DNA of 42,926 bases from Elioraea sp. Yellowstone (GTDB taxonomy: Bacteria; Pseudomonadota; Alphaproteobacteria; Acetobacterales; Acetobacteraceae). The stretch is taken from contig NZ_VIKA01000013.1 of assembly GCF_006704265.1 (NCBI RefSeq), positions 1-42,926 of the forward strand, in the 5' to 3' direction. Positions 26,434-35,482 of this stretch are shown here, one piece after another (position 1 is the first letter of the stretch; every line of letters starts with the position of its first letter). Both the position numbers and the translations under genes were made by a program. The notes beneath the pieces were generated by a model. That model worked only from the letters and a program-made list of their open reading frames with translations, was not told the origin of the DNA and did no database searches.

Positions 26434-27401
26434 GCGCGCTCCGCCCCTATCGCGCGATCCTGCTCGCGCTCGCCCTGCTCGCGCTGCTGCCGGTGCTGTT
26501 CACCACGGGCACGGTGCGGAACTTCCTGATCTTCACCCTGATCGTCGCGCTCGCGGCGCAAGGCTGGAACCTGCTCGGCGGCTATGGCGGCCAGTTCAGC
26601 TTCGGCCATGCGAGCTTCTTCGGCACCGGCGCCTACGCGATCGCGATCCTGCAGGCACGCGCGGGGCTGAACCCCTGGCTCGCGCTGCCCGTCGCGGTCG
26701 CGCTCGGCGCCCTGGCGGGCGCGGTGATCGGCACGCTCGCCTTCCGCGCGCGGCTGCGCGGCTCCTACTTCGCGCTCGTCACGCTCGCCTTCGCCGAGGT
26801 GCTGCGCATCGTCGCCAACGTGCTGCCGATCACCGGCGGCGCCGCCGGCACGCTGATCCGCCTGAACGTCGATCCGCTGAACTTCCAGTTCGCCGACCGG
26901 GCGCATTTCTACTGGGTCACGCTGGTCTTCCTCGGCGCGGCGATGGTGCTGGTGCGCGCGCTCGAGCGCGGCCGCTTCGGCGCGCGGCTCGTCGCGGTGC
27001 GCGAGAACGAGGATGCGGCGCGCGCGCTCGGCGTCGATGTGCTGCGGGTGAAGATCGTCGCGATCACGCTCTCGGCCGCGATCACGGCCGTCGCCGGCTG
27101 CCTCTACGCGCAGAACTTCCTCTATCTCGACGCCGCCATCGCCTACGGCCCCTGGATCTCGGTCGAGGCGCTGCTCGCGCCCATCATCGGCGGCCTGGGC
27201 ACGGTGTTCGGTCCGCTGATCGGCGCGCTCGTGCTGCACGGGCTGGGCGAGCTCACCAAGGTCTGGATCGGCGCGCTCACCGGCGGCAGCGTGCCGGGGA
27301 TCGATCTCGTGCTGTTCGGCATCCTGCTGATCGCCACCGTGGGCTTCGCGCCGCGCGGCATCCTCGGCCTGGTTGCGCGGTTGAGGATGCTCCCGGCATG
27401 A
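26430..27401 (+). CDS. livM: ABC transporter permease, LivM type (second importer)
   Basis: A 323-residue permease partner of LivH. GWNLLGGYGGQFSFGHASFFGTGAYA near residue 50 is characteristic of LivM, as are RGSYFALVTLAFAEVLRIV, AVRENEDAARALGVDVLRVK and the C-terminal GFAPRGILGL. Both ends overlap neighbours by 4 bases (ATGA), tying it to LivH and LivG. It is distinct in sequence from the LivM at 5568-6482, so the two importers are paralogous systems rather than a recent duplication. Confidence 0.92.
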   Translation: MSALRPYRAILLALALLALLPVLFTTGTVRNFLIFTLIVALAAQGWNLLGGYGGQFSFGHASFFGTGAYAIAILQARAGLNPWLALPVAVALGALAGAVIGTLAFRARLRGSYFALVTLAFAEVLRIVANVLPITGGAAGTLIRLNVDPLNFQFADRAHFYWVTLVFLGAAMVLVRALERGRFGARLVAVRENEDAARALGVDVLRVKIVAITLSAAITAVAGCLYAQNFLYLDAAIAYGPWISVEALLAPIIGGLGTVFGPLIGALVLHGLGELTKVWIGALTGGSVPGIDLVLFGILLIATVGFAPRGILGLVARLRMLPA

Positions 27402-28142
27402 GCGCGCTCCTCGCGGTCGAGGGCGTCACGATGCGCTTCGGCGGGCTGACCGCGGTGGATGGCGTCACCCTGGCGGTGGCCGAGGGAACGATCACCGGGC
27501 TGATCGGGCCGAACGGCGCGGGCAAGACCACGCTGTTCGCGGTGATCTCGGGCTTCCTCGCGCCGACCGCCGGGCGCGTGCGCTACCGGGGCGAGGACAT
27601 CACGGCGATGCCCGTGCATCGGCGCGCGGAGCGGGGCATCGCCCGCACCTTCCAGATCGTGCAGCCCTTCGCCGGGCTCTCCGTGCGCGAGAACATCGCG
27701 GTCGGCGCCTATCTGCGCCATCCGGGGCGCGAGGCCGCCCTCGCCGCCGCCGATGCGGTGGCGGAACGCGTGGGGCTGGCGAGGCTCCGCGACCTGCCGG
27801 CCGGCGCGCTCACGGTCGCCGGGCGCAAGCGGCTCGAACTCGCCCGCGCCCTCGCGACCGCGCCCACGCTGCTGCTGCTCGACGAGGTGCTCGCCGGGCT
27901 CAACCCCTCCGAGATCCGCGACATGATCCCGGTGATCCGGCGCATCCGCGACGACGGCGTCACGATCCTGATCGTCGAGCACGTGATGCAGGCGGTGATG
28001 AATCTCTGCGACCGCGTGCACGTGCTGGCACAGGGGCGCCTGATCGCCGAGGACACGCCCGCCGAGATCGCGCGCGACCCGAAGGTGGTGGAGGCCTATC
28101 TCGGCCATGGCGCGGCCGAGCGCATGCGGCGCGCGCAGGGCC

Positions 28143-28150
<8 letters not shown>
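27398..28150 (+). CDS. livG: ABC transporter ATPase, LivG type (second importer)
   Basis: A 250-residue ATPase with Walker A GPNGAGKT at residues 37-44, RTFQIVQPFAGLSVRENI around 83-100, and Walker B LLLLDEVLAGLNP around 158-170. The usual LSGGQ signature is replaced by LTVAG before RKRLELARAL (about residues 138-151). I recall similar LTLAG-type variants in some LivG proteins, so activity is still likely. The gene overlaps livM by 4 bases and the following livF by 8 bases. Confidence 0.9.
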
Positions 28151-28856
<706 letters not shown>

Positions 28857-28862
28857 ACGACG

Positions 28863-30248
28863 ATGGACGTGATCCGCGCCAGCCAGCTCACGGTGGACGA
28901 CGCCTGGCTCGTCGCATGGTCGCGCTTCGCCGCCGGGCTCCGCGTCGAGGACATCCCCGCGGAGGTGGTCGCGCGCGCGCGCCTCGTGCTGCTCGACACG
29001 CTGGGCGCGATCGCCGCCGGCGCGCAGGAGCCGGAGATGGTCGCGCTGACCGCGCGCATGGCGGCGCTGCACGGCACGGGCGGCATCGCCACGGCGGTGA
29101 TCGGCGGCCGCACCCGCCTGCCGCTGCCGGTCGCCGCGTTCCTGAACGGCACCGCCGGTACGATGCTCGAGCTCGACGAGGGCAACCAGTACTGCCGCGG
29201 CCATCCGGCGATCCATGTCGTGCCGGCCGCACTCGCTGAAGCCGACCGGGGCGGCGCCTCGGGGGCGGCGCTGATCCGCGCGCTCGTGCTCGGCTACGAG
29301 ATCGCCGCGCGCATCGGCATCGCCTCGCGGCTGCGCGTCACCATGCACCCGCACGGCACCTGGGGCACGGTCGGCGCGGCGGTCGCGGCCGCGTCGCTTG
29401 CGGGCGCGGACGCCGCGACCATGCGCGAGACGATCAACGTCGCCTCCACGCTCGGCCTCGCGACCAGCCGGCGCACCATGCTCCAGGGCGGGACGGTGCG
29501 GAACGCCTATGCCGGGGTGTCGAGCCAGCTCGGGCTCACGGCGGTGGAGCTGGTCGGCGCGGGCTTCGTCGGCGAACCCGACGGGGTCGCGACCGTCTTC
29601 GGCACCGTCGCGGCCGACGACTTCCGCCCCGAGGAGATGACGCGCGAGCTGGGATCGCGCTGGGAGATCGCGCGCAACTACTTCAAGCGCCACGCCGCCT
29701 GCCGCTACACCCACGGCGCGCTCGATGCGCTGGGCGCGATCCTGGCCGAGACCGGCCCCGTCGCGCCCGACGAGGTCGCCGCCCTGGAGGTGGACACCTA
29801 TGTCTGGGCGGCGCAGCTCGACGATCCCGCCCCGCGCAACATGCTGGCCGCGAAGTTCTCGCTCCCCTTCGCGCTCGCGACCATGATCGTCAGCGGCGAG
29901 ACGGGCGTGGCGTCGTTCCGCGACCCGGCGCGCCAGGACGCGGCGACACGGGCGCTCGCGGCGCGCGTCACGGTGCGCGAGGACCCGGCCTTCACCGCCG
30001 CCCTGCCCGCGCTGCGGCCGGCGCGCGTCACGCTCGCGCTCCGCGACGGCCGGCGCGTGCAGCGCACGGTGACGACCAATCGCGGCGACGCCGAGGCGCC
30101 CTATCCGCCGGAGGAGATCCTCGCCAAGTTCGACACCCTCGCCGCGCCGGTCTGGGGCGCGCAGCGCACGGCGGCGATCCGAGCGGCGGTCGAGACCATC
30201 GACACGGCCGGGGATGTGCGCGCGCTCACCGCCCTGCTGGCAGGATGA
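28863..30248 (+). CDS. MmgE/PrpD family protein
   Basis: A 461-residue member of the MmgE/PrpD family, which includes 2-methylcitrate dehydratase, cis-aconitate decarboxylase and iminodisuccinate epimerase. The family-typical motifs are visible: RGHPAIHVVPAALAEAD near residue 120, HPHGTWGTVGAAVAAA starting at H162, and FKRHAACRYTHGALDA with K275, H277, C280 and H284. Length is normal. It begins 6 bases after livF and overlaps the next gene by 4 bases. No citrate synthase or acyl-CoA ligase accompanies it, so a standard methylcitrate cycle is unlikely. A dehydration, isomerisation or decarboxylation of a substituted di- or tricarboxylate is the likeliest chemistry. Confidence 0.88.
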   Translation: MDVIRASQLTVDDAWLVAWSRFAAGLRVEDIPAEVVARARLVLLDTLGAIAAGAQEPEMVALTARMAALHGTGGIATAVIGGRTRLPLPVAAFLNGTAGTMLELDEGNQYCRGHPAIHVVPAALAEADRGGASGAALIRALVLGYEIAARIGIASRLRVTMHPHGTWGTVGAAVAAASLAGADAATMRETINVASTLGLATSRRTMLQGGTVRNAYAGVSSQLGLTAVELVGAGFVGEPDGVATVFGTVAADDFRPEEMTRELGSRWEIARNYFKRHAACRYTHGALDALGAILAETGPVAPDEVAALEVDTYVWAAQLDDPAPRNMLAAKFSLPFALATMIVSGETGVASFRDPARQDAATRALAARVTVREDPAFTAALPALRPARVTLALRDGRRVQRTVTTNRGDAEAPYPPEEILAKFDTLAAPVWGAQRTAAIRAAVETIDTAGDVRALTALLAG

Positions 30249-31108
30249 GCATGGACCTGAGGCAGCGACTCGCCGAACCGCGCATCGTGCTCGCCCCCGG
30301 CGTGTGCGACGCGCTGACCGCCGCGATCGCCGCCGCGGCGGGGTTCGAGGCGCTCTACGTCTCGGGGGCGGCGATCGCCTACACGCGGCTCGGCCGGCCC
30401 GATCTCGGCCTCGTCGCGATGACCGAGGTCGCCGATCACGTCGCGCGCATCGCCGACCGCGTGGACGTTCCGCTGATCGTCGATGCCGACACCGGCTACG
30501 GCAACGCGCTGAACGTGCAACGCACGGTGCGGGCCCTCGAGCGCGCCGGCGCGGCGATGATCCAGCTCGAGGACCAGACGTTCCCGAAGCGCTGCGGCCA
30601 TCTCGACGGCAAGGCCGTGATCCCGGCGGCCGAGATGGTCGGCAAGATCCGCGCCGCGGCGGATGCGCGGCAGAACGCCGCCACGCTGATCCTCGCGCGC
30701 ACCGATGCCGCGGCGATCGAGGGTCTCGACGCCGCGCTCGACCGCGCGCGCGCCTATGCCGAGGCCGGGGCCGATGCGCTGTTCGTCGAGGCGCCGCGCA
30801 CGCGCGCGGATCTCGCCCGCGTCACGGCCGCGCTCGGCACGCTGCGTCCCCTGCTCGCCAACATGGTCGAGGGCGGCAAGACGCCGGTGCTGTCCGCGCC
30901 GGAGCTGGAGGCGATCGGCTTCCGCATCGTCATCTTCCCGGGTGGCATCGTGCGTGCGCTCGCCCGCACCGCGCGCGAGTTCTACGCGTCGCTCGCCGCG
31001 ACGGGCACCACCGAACCGTTCCGCGACCGCATGCTCGACCTCGCCGGACTGAACGACCTGATCGGCACGCCCGCGATGCTGGCGCTCGGGAAGAGGTACG
31101 ATGCATGA
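30245..31108 (+). CDS. Isocitrate lyase/PEP mutase family C-C lyase
   Basis: A 287-residue TIM-barrel protein of the ICL/PEPM family. The catalytic-loop motif KRCGH is at residues 115-119, with the cysteine (C117) required by lyases such as 2-methylisocitrate lyase, isocitrate lyase and 2,3-dimethylmalate lyase; phosphonate mutases and oxaloacetate decarboxylases usually lack it. The metal-binding DADTGYG lies at 80-86 and QLED around 107-110. Both ends overlap their neighbours by 4 bases. It would split a 2-hydroxy-dicarboxylate-like acid to pyruvate, glyoxylate or similar plus a second acid. It therefore probably follows the MmgE/PrpD step. Confidence 0.88.
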   Translation: MSMDLRQRLAEPRIVLAPGVCDALTAAIAAAAGFEALYVSGAAIAYTRLGRPDLGLVAMTEVADHVARIADRVDVPLIVDADTGYGNALNVQRTVRALERAGAAMIQLEDQTFPKRCGHLDGKAVIPAAEMVGKIRAAADARQNAATLILARTDAAAIEGLDAALDRARAYAEAGADALFVEAPRTRADLARVTAALGTLRPLLANMVEGGKTPVLSAPELEAIGFRIVIFPGGIVRALARTAREFYASLAATGTTEPFRDRMLDLAGLNDLIGTPAMLALGKRYDA

Positions 31109-32841
31109 GCCTTGATCCCGTCACGCTCGCGGTGCTGAAGGGCAGGCTCGAGCAGATCGCCGACGAGATGGACGCGACGCTGGCGCGCTCGGCCTTCAAC
31201 CCGATCATCGCCGAGGCGCGCGACCTCAGCCACGGCCTCTACCACGCCGAGACCGGCGAGACGCTGGTGCAGGGCCATGCCGGCCTGCCGATCTTCGTCG
31301 GCGCGACCGCCTTCGCCGTGCGCGCGGTGATCGCCGCGGCGGCGCAGGAGGGCGGGGCGCGGCCCGGCGAGACCTGGATCTTCAACGACCCCTATGACGG
31401 GGGGACCCATCTGAACGACTTCCGCCTGGTGCGACCGGTGTTCCGGCAGGGGCGGCTCTTCTGCTGGATCGCCTCGGTCGGGCACTGGCTGGACATCGGC
31501 GGCAACGTGCCGGGCGGCTACAACCCCCGCGCGACGGACGCGCACCAGGAGGGCGTGCGCATCCCGCCCGTGCGGCTGATGCGCGAAGGCATGGTCGATC
31601 CGGCGATCGTCGCGATCCTGCAGGCGAACACGCGCGTGCCGCTCTCCAACTGGGGCGACCTGAACGGACAGATCAACGCGCTCGATCTCGGCGAGCGGCG
31701 GCTTCACGCGCTGCTCGACGAGGCGGGCGAGGAGGTGGTCGCCGAGGCGCTCGCCGCGCTCTCGGCCCGCGCCGAGGCGCTGATGCGGAGCGAGATCGCC
31801 CGCCTGCCCGACGGCACCTACGCGGCGGAGGATTTCCTCGACAACGACGGCATCGCCGATGCGCCGCTGCCGATCCGCCTCGCCATGACGATCGCGGGCG
31901 ATGCCATGACGCTCGACTTCACCGGCTCGGCCCCCGCCTGCGCGGGGCCGCTCAACATCAGCCGCGCGACCACGATCGCCTGCTGCTATGTCGCGCTGAA
32001 GCACCTGTTCCCGGAGGTGCCGGCGAATGGCGGCTGCCTCGCGCCGATCCGTTTCGTCGTGCCGGAGGGATCGCTGCTGGCGGCGAACGCACCGAAGCCG
32101 GTGGCGGGCTACACCGAGACGATCCTGCGCGTGATCGACACGGTGTTCCGCGCCTTCGCCCAGGCCGCGCCCGCCCGCGCCACCGCCGGGCCCTTCGCCA
32201 CCATCAACGCGCTCTCGATCAGCGGCTGGCGCGAGGCGGCGACGCGCTGGGTGATGTTCTGCTTCTTCGGCGGCGGCCTGGGTGGCAACCCGGAGTCCGA
32301 CGGGCTGAACCACGGCAACAACCCCATCAGCACCGCGACCATCCCGCCGCTGGAGATCCTGGAGGCCGCATACCCTGTCCGGTTCACGCAATGGGCGCTG
32401 CGGCCGGACAGCGGGGGGCCGGGCCTGCATCGCGGCGGCCTGGGCGCGATCTACGAGATCGCGGTCGATGATCCGCGCGGCGCGGAGGCGTTCCTGCTCG
32501 GCGAGCGCGGGCGCTTCCCGCCCTTCGGCGTGAACGGCGGCGGCAACGCGGCACCCAACCGGTTCGGCTACGAGACGGAGTCTGGCTGGGAATCGCCGCC
32601 GATGGTCTCGAAAGTCTTCGGCGTGCGCCTCGCACCCGGCGCACGGGTGCGGCTGGAGACGCCGGGCGGCGGCGGCTGGGGCGAGGCGCGCGCGCGCGAT
32701 CCTGCGCGCGTCGCACGCGACGTGCGGCTCGGCTACGTCTCGGTCGAGGCGGCGCGCCGCGACTATGCGGTGGTGGTGAGCGCCGACGGCACCGTCGATG
32801 CCGCCGCGACCGCGGCGCTGCGCGAGGGCGGCGCGGCATGA
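31105..32841 (+). CDS. hyuB: Hydantoinase B/oxoprolinase family subunit
   Basis: A 578-residue HyuB-type subunit. NDPYDGGTHLNDF at residues 94-106 is the characteristic motif, and the N-terminal VTLAVLKGRLEQIADEMDATLARSAFN and late RPDSGGPGLHRGGLG segments are also typical. HyuA/HyuB pairs carry out ATP-dependent amide or lactam hydrolysis (hydantoin, N-methylhydantoin, 5-oxoproline) or ATP-dependent carboxylation (acetone, acetophenone). The gene overlaps both neighbours by 4 bases and precedes hyuA, the reverse of the frequent A-B order. The absence of a third small carboxylase subunit favours amidohydrolase rather than acetone-carboxylase chemistry. Confidence 0.9.
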   Translation: MSLDPVTLAVLKGRLEQIADEMDATLARSAFNPIIAEARDLSHGLYHAETGETLVQGHAGLPIFVGATAFAVRAVIAAAAQEGGARPGETWIFNDPYDGGTHLNDFRLVRPVFRQGRLFCWIASVGHWLDIGGNVPGGYNPRATDAHQEGVRIPPVRLMREGMVDPAIVAILQANTRVPLSNWGDLNGQINALDLGERRLHALLDEAGEEVVAEALAALSARAEALMRSEIARLPDGTYAAEDFLDNDGIADAPLPIRLAMTIAGDAMTLDFTGSAPACAGPLNISRATTIACCYVALKHLFPEVPANGGCLAPIRFVVPEGSLLAANAPKPVAGYTETILRVIDTVFRAFAQAAPARATAGPFATINALSISGWREAATRWVMFCFFGGGLGGNPESDGLNHGNNPISTATIPPLEILEAAYPVRFTQWALRPDSGGPGLHRGGLGAIYEIAVDDPRGAEAFLLGERGRFPPFGVNGGGNAAPNRFGYETESGWESPPMVSKVFGVRLAPGARVRLETPGGGGWGEARARDPARVARDVRLGYVSVEAARRDYAVVVSADGTVDAAATAALREGGAA

Positions 32842-34889
32842 GCGCGATCGTCGGGGTGGATGTCGGCGGCACCTTCACCGACCTCTTCGCGCTCGATCCG
32901 GCGACGGGGACGTTCCGCACCGGCAAGGTGCCGTCGCGGCGCGGCGACGAGGCGGCCGGCTTCCTCGACGGCCTGGACACGGTGGGCGGTGTCGGCGGCC
33001 TCGCCGCGGTGGTGCACGGCACGACGGTCGGCACCAATGCGCTGCTGGAACGGAAAGGTGCCCGCATCGGCCTGATCGCCACGCGCGGCTTCCGCGACGT
33101 GCTGGAGATGCGCCGGCGTGACCGGCCCCACACCTGGGGCCTCTGGGGCGACTTCGTGCCGGTGGTGGACCGCGATCTCAGGGTCGAGGTGGACGAGCGC
33201 ACGCGCGCCGACGGCACGGTCCTGCTGCCGGTCGATCCGGCGCAGGTCGCGGAGGCCGGGCGGGCCCTGCGCGCGCGCGGCGTCGAGGCGATCGCCGTCG
33301 CCTTCATCAACGCCTACGCCAACCCGGCGAACGAACGTGCCGCGATGGCGGCGCTGCGCGCGCTCTGGCCGGAGGGGCATCTCTGCTGCTCCTCCGACAT
33401 CCTGCCGGAGATCCGCGAGTTCGAGCGCACCAGCACGACGGCGCTGAACGCCTATCTCCAGCCGGTGGTCGGCGCCTATCTCGGCCGGCTCGAAGCGGCG
33501 CTGGATCAGCGCCGCTTCCGCGGCGCGTTCCACATCGTGCAGTCGAACGGCGGGGTGATGAGCACGGCGATGGCGCGCCGCCTGCCGGTGCGCACCGCGC
33601 TCTCCGGCCCTGCCGCCGGGGTGATCGCCGCGGCGGCGATCGCGCGCGCGGCAGGCTTCCCCGACGTGATCACCGGCGATCTCGGCGGCACGAGCTTCGA
33701 CGTCTCGCTGATCGCGGACGGCCAGCCTGCCTTCGCCGCGCAGGCGTCGATCGATTTCGGCCTCGTCATCCGCACGCCGATGGTCGAGATCACCACGATC
33801 GGCGCCGGCGGCGGCTCGATCGCGCGCGTCGATGCCGGGGGCCTGCTGCAGGTGGGGCCGGAGAGTGCCGGCTCGGTGCCCGGGCCGGTCTGCTATGGCG
33901 GCGGCAACGACCGGCCGACGCTGACGGATGCCAACCTGGTACTCGGCCGCATCAACGCCGACCGTCCGATCGGCGGCGCGCTCGCGCGGCTCGACGTGGA
34001 CGCGGCGCGGGAGGCGATCGCGCGCCATATCGGCGCCCCGCTCGGGCTCGATGCGCTCGCGGCGGCGGAGGCGATCGTGCGCGTGGCGAACGCCAGGATG
34101 GCGGGCGCGATCCGGCTGCTCTCCATCGAGCGCGGGCACGATCCCGCGCGCTTCGCGCTGATGCCGTTCGGCGGCGGCGGCGCGCTGCACGCGGGGGCGC
34201 TGATGCGCGAGGTCGGGCTGAAGGCGACGCTCGTGCCGCGCTTCCCCGGCGTCACGTCCGCGCTGGGCTGCGTGCTCGCCGATCTGCGCCACGACCAGGT
34301 GCAGACCGTGAACCTGATGCTCGACGGGCTGGATGCGGCGGCGCTGGACGCGCGGCTCGCCGCCGCCGGCGCGGAGGCGCGCGGCGTGATCGAGCGCGCC
34401 GGGCTGCCGATCGAGGGCGTGGAGGTGCGGTTCGAGGCGGACATGCACTATCTCGGGCAGACGCACACCGTCGCGGTGCCCCTGCCGTTCCGGCTCACGA
34501 GCGGGGGGACGGTCGGCGTGCATGCCGAGGCGATCCGCAGCGCCTTCGAGGCGGCCTACAGCGCGGCCTTCTCGCGCCTGCTGCCGGAGATTCCGATCCG
34601 CATCGCCAATCTCCGCACGATCGCGATCGGTCGCCGCCCCCCGCTCGACCTCGCCTCGCTCGCCCCGCCGCCCGGCGCCTCACGCGCGGCGGCCGAACGC
34701 GGCACGCGCCCGGTGTGGTTCGACGGCACGGCGCACGAGACGGCCGTGTGGTCCCGGCTTGACCTGCCGGTCGCCGCCGAGATCCTGGGTCCCGCCATCC
34801 TCGAACAGCCGGATGCGACGATCGTCGTCGATCCGGGCCTGATGGCGCGGGTCGACCGGCTCGGCAACCTGGTGATCACGCGCGCATGA
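32838..34889 (+). CDS. hyuA: Hydantoinase A/oxoprolinase family subunit
   Basis: A 683-residue HyuA-type subunit with an ASKHA nucleotide-binding fold. VGVDVGGTFTD at residues 5-15 is the phosphate-1 loop, HGTTVGTNALLERKG follows around 57-71, and GDLGGTSFDVSLI at 280-292 is the second glycine-rich loop; FGGGGALHAG lies near 443-452. It should bind ATP and phosphorylate the amide or ketone substrate presented with HyuB. The gene overlaps HyuB and the isochorismatase-like gene by 4 bases each. Length and domain order are normal. Confidence 0.9.
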   Translation: MSAIVGVDVGGTFTDLFALDPATGTFRTGKVPSRRGDEAAGFLDGLDTVGGVGGLAAVVHGTTVGTNALLERKGARIGLIATRGFRDVLEMRRRDRPHTWGLWGDFVPVVDRDLRVEVDERTRADGTVLLPVDPAQVAEAGRALRARGVEAIAVAFINAYANPANERAAMAALRALWPEGHLCCSSDILPEIREFERTSTTALNAYLQPVVGAYLGRLEAALDQRRFRGAFHIVQSNGGVMSTAMARRLPVRTALSGPAAGVIAAAAIARAAGFPDVITGDLGGTSFDVSLIADGQPAFAAQASIDFGLVIRTPMVEITTIGAGGGSIARVDAGGLLQVGPESAGSVPGPVCYGGGNDRPTLTDANLVLGRINADRPIGGALARLDVDAAREAIARHIGAPLGLDALAAAEAIVRVANARMAGAIRLLSIERGHDPARFALMPFGGGGALHAGALMREVGLKATLVPRFPGVTSALGCVLADLRHDQVQTVNLMLDGLDAAALDARLAAAGAEARGVIERAGLPIEGVEVRFEADMHYLGQTHTVAVPLPFRLTSGGTVGVHAEAIRSAFEAAYSAAFSRLLPEIPIRIANLRTIAIGRRPPLDLASLAPPPGASRAAAERGTRPVWFDGTAHETAVWSRLDLPVAAEILGPAILEQPDATIVVDPGLMARVDRLGNLVITRA

Positions 34890-35482
34890 CCGACCCCACG
34901 ACCACGGCGCTCCTGCTCTGCGACCTGCAGAACGACTTCCTCCACCCCAAGGGCGCCTATGCGCGCGGCGGCCAGACCGCACCCGAGATCGCCGCATTGC
35001 CGGCGCGGCTCGCGCCGCTCGCCGCGCGGCTGCGCGCGCGCGGCGGCTGGGTGGTGGCGACGCTGTTCACGCTGGTGCCGGGCAGGGGGGGCGAGCCGTT
35101 CATCTCGCCGCACCTGAAGGCGCTGCGGCCCTTCCTGCGCGCGGGCGACTTCGCGCCCGGCTCCTGGGGCCAGGCGCTGGTCGACGAGCTCGCGCCGGCG
35201 GACCTGACGGTGGAGAAGGTCGCCTACAGCGCCTTCTACATGAGCCGGCTCGAATGGGTGCTGCGCAAGGCCGGGATCGAACGGCTGCTGGTGGCCGGGA
35301 TCGTGACGAACGGCGGCGTGGCCTCGACCGTGCGCGACGCGGCAGTGCGCGACATCCCCTGCACGGTGCTGGCGGATGGCTGTGCGGCCTTCGATGCGCG
35401 CACGCACGAGGTCGCGCTCGAGGCGCTGCGGCCGGTCGCGCGCCTCGCGACCGTCGCCGAGACGCTGGACGCGCTCGGATGA
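34886..35482 (+). CDS. Isochorismatase-fold hydrolase lacking the catalytic cysteine
   Basis: A 198-residue protein of the isochorismatase-like/cysteine hydrolase superfamily. The triad in N-carbamoylsarcosine amidohydrolase and nicotinamidases is Asp-Lys-Cys. Here Asp is D13 (LCDLQNDF) and Lys is K111 (VEKVAYSAF), but the cysteine position in the TNxCV motif is glycine (TNGGV, G144). True isochorismatases also lack this cysteine, so a non-nucleophilic hydrolysis or a binding role is possible. In N-methylhydantoin degradation an enzyme of this fold acts right after HyuAB, which makes the position suggestive. It overlaps hyuA and the flavoprotein gene by 4 bases. Confidence 0.87.
   Translation: MTDPTTTALLLCDLQNDFLHPKGAYARGGQTAPEIAALPARLAPLAARLRARGGWVVATLFTLVPGRGGEPFISPHLKALRPFLRAGDFAPGSWGQALVDELAPADLTVEKVAYSAFYMSRLEWVLRKAGIERLLVAGIVTNGGVASTVRDAAVRDIPCTVLADGCAAFDARTHEVALEALRPVARLATVAETLDALG

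Noticed and set aside
30214-31104. An upstream extension of HyuB to base 30214.
   Set aside because: The extra residues are out-of-frame translation of the lyase gene. The ATG at 31105 gives a standard HyuB N-terminus and a 4-base overlap.
28863-31108. A methylcitrate cycle (prpBCD).
   Set aside because: No methylcitrate synthase or propionyl-CoA ligase gene is adjacent, and the pair is embedded with HyuAB. The family calls are kept but not the pathway name.
31105-34889. Acetone or acetophenone carboxylase.
   Set aside because: Acetone carboxylase has a third small subunit and different gene neighbours. HyuAB-type amide or lactam chemistry fits the order and context better, though it is not proven.
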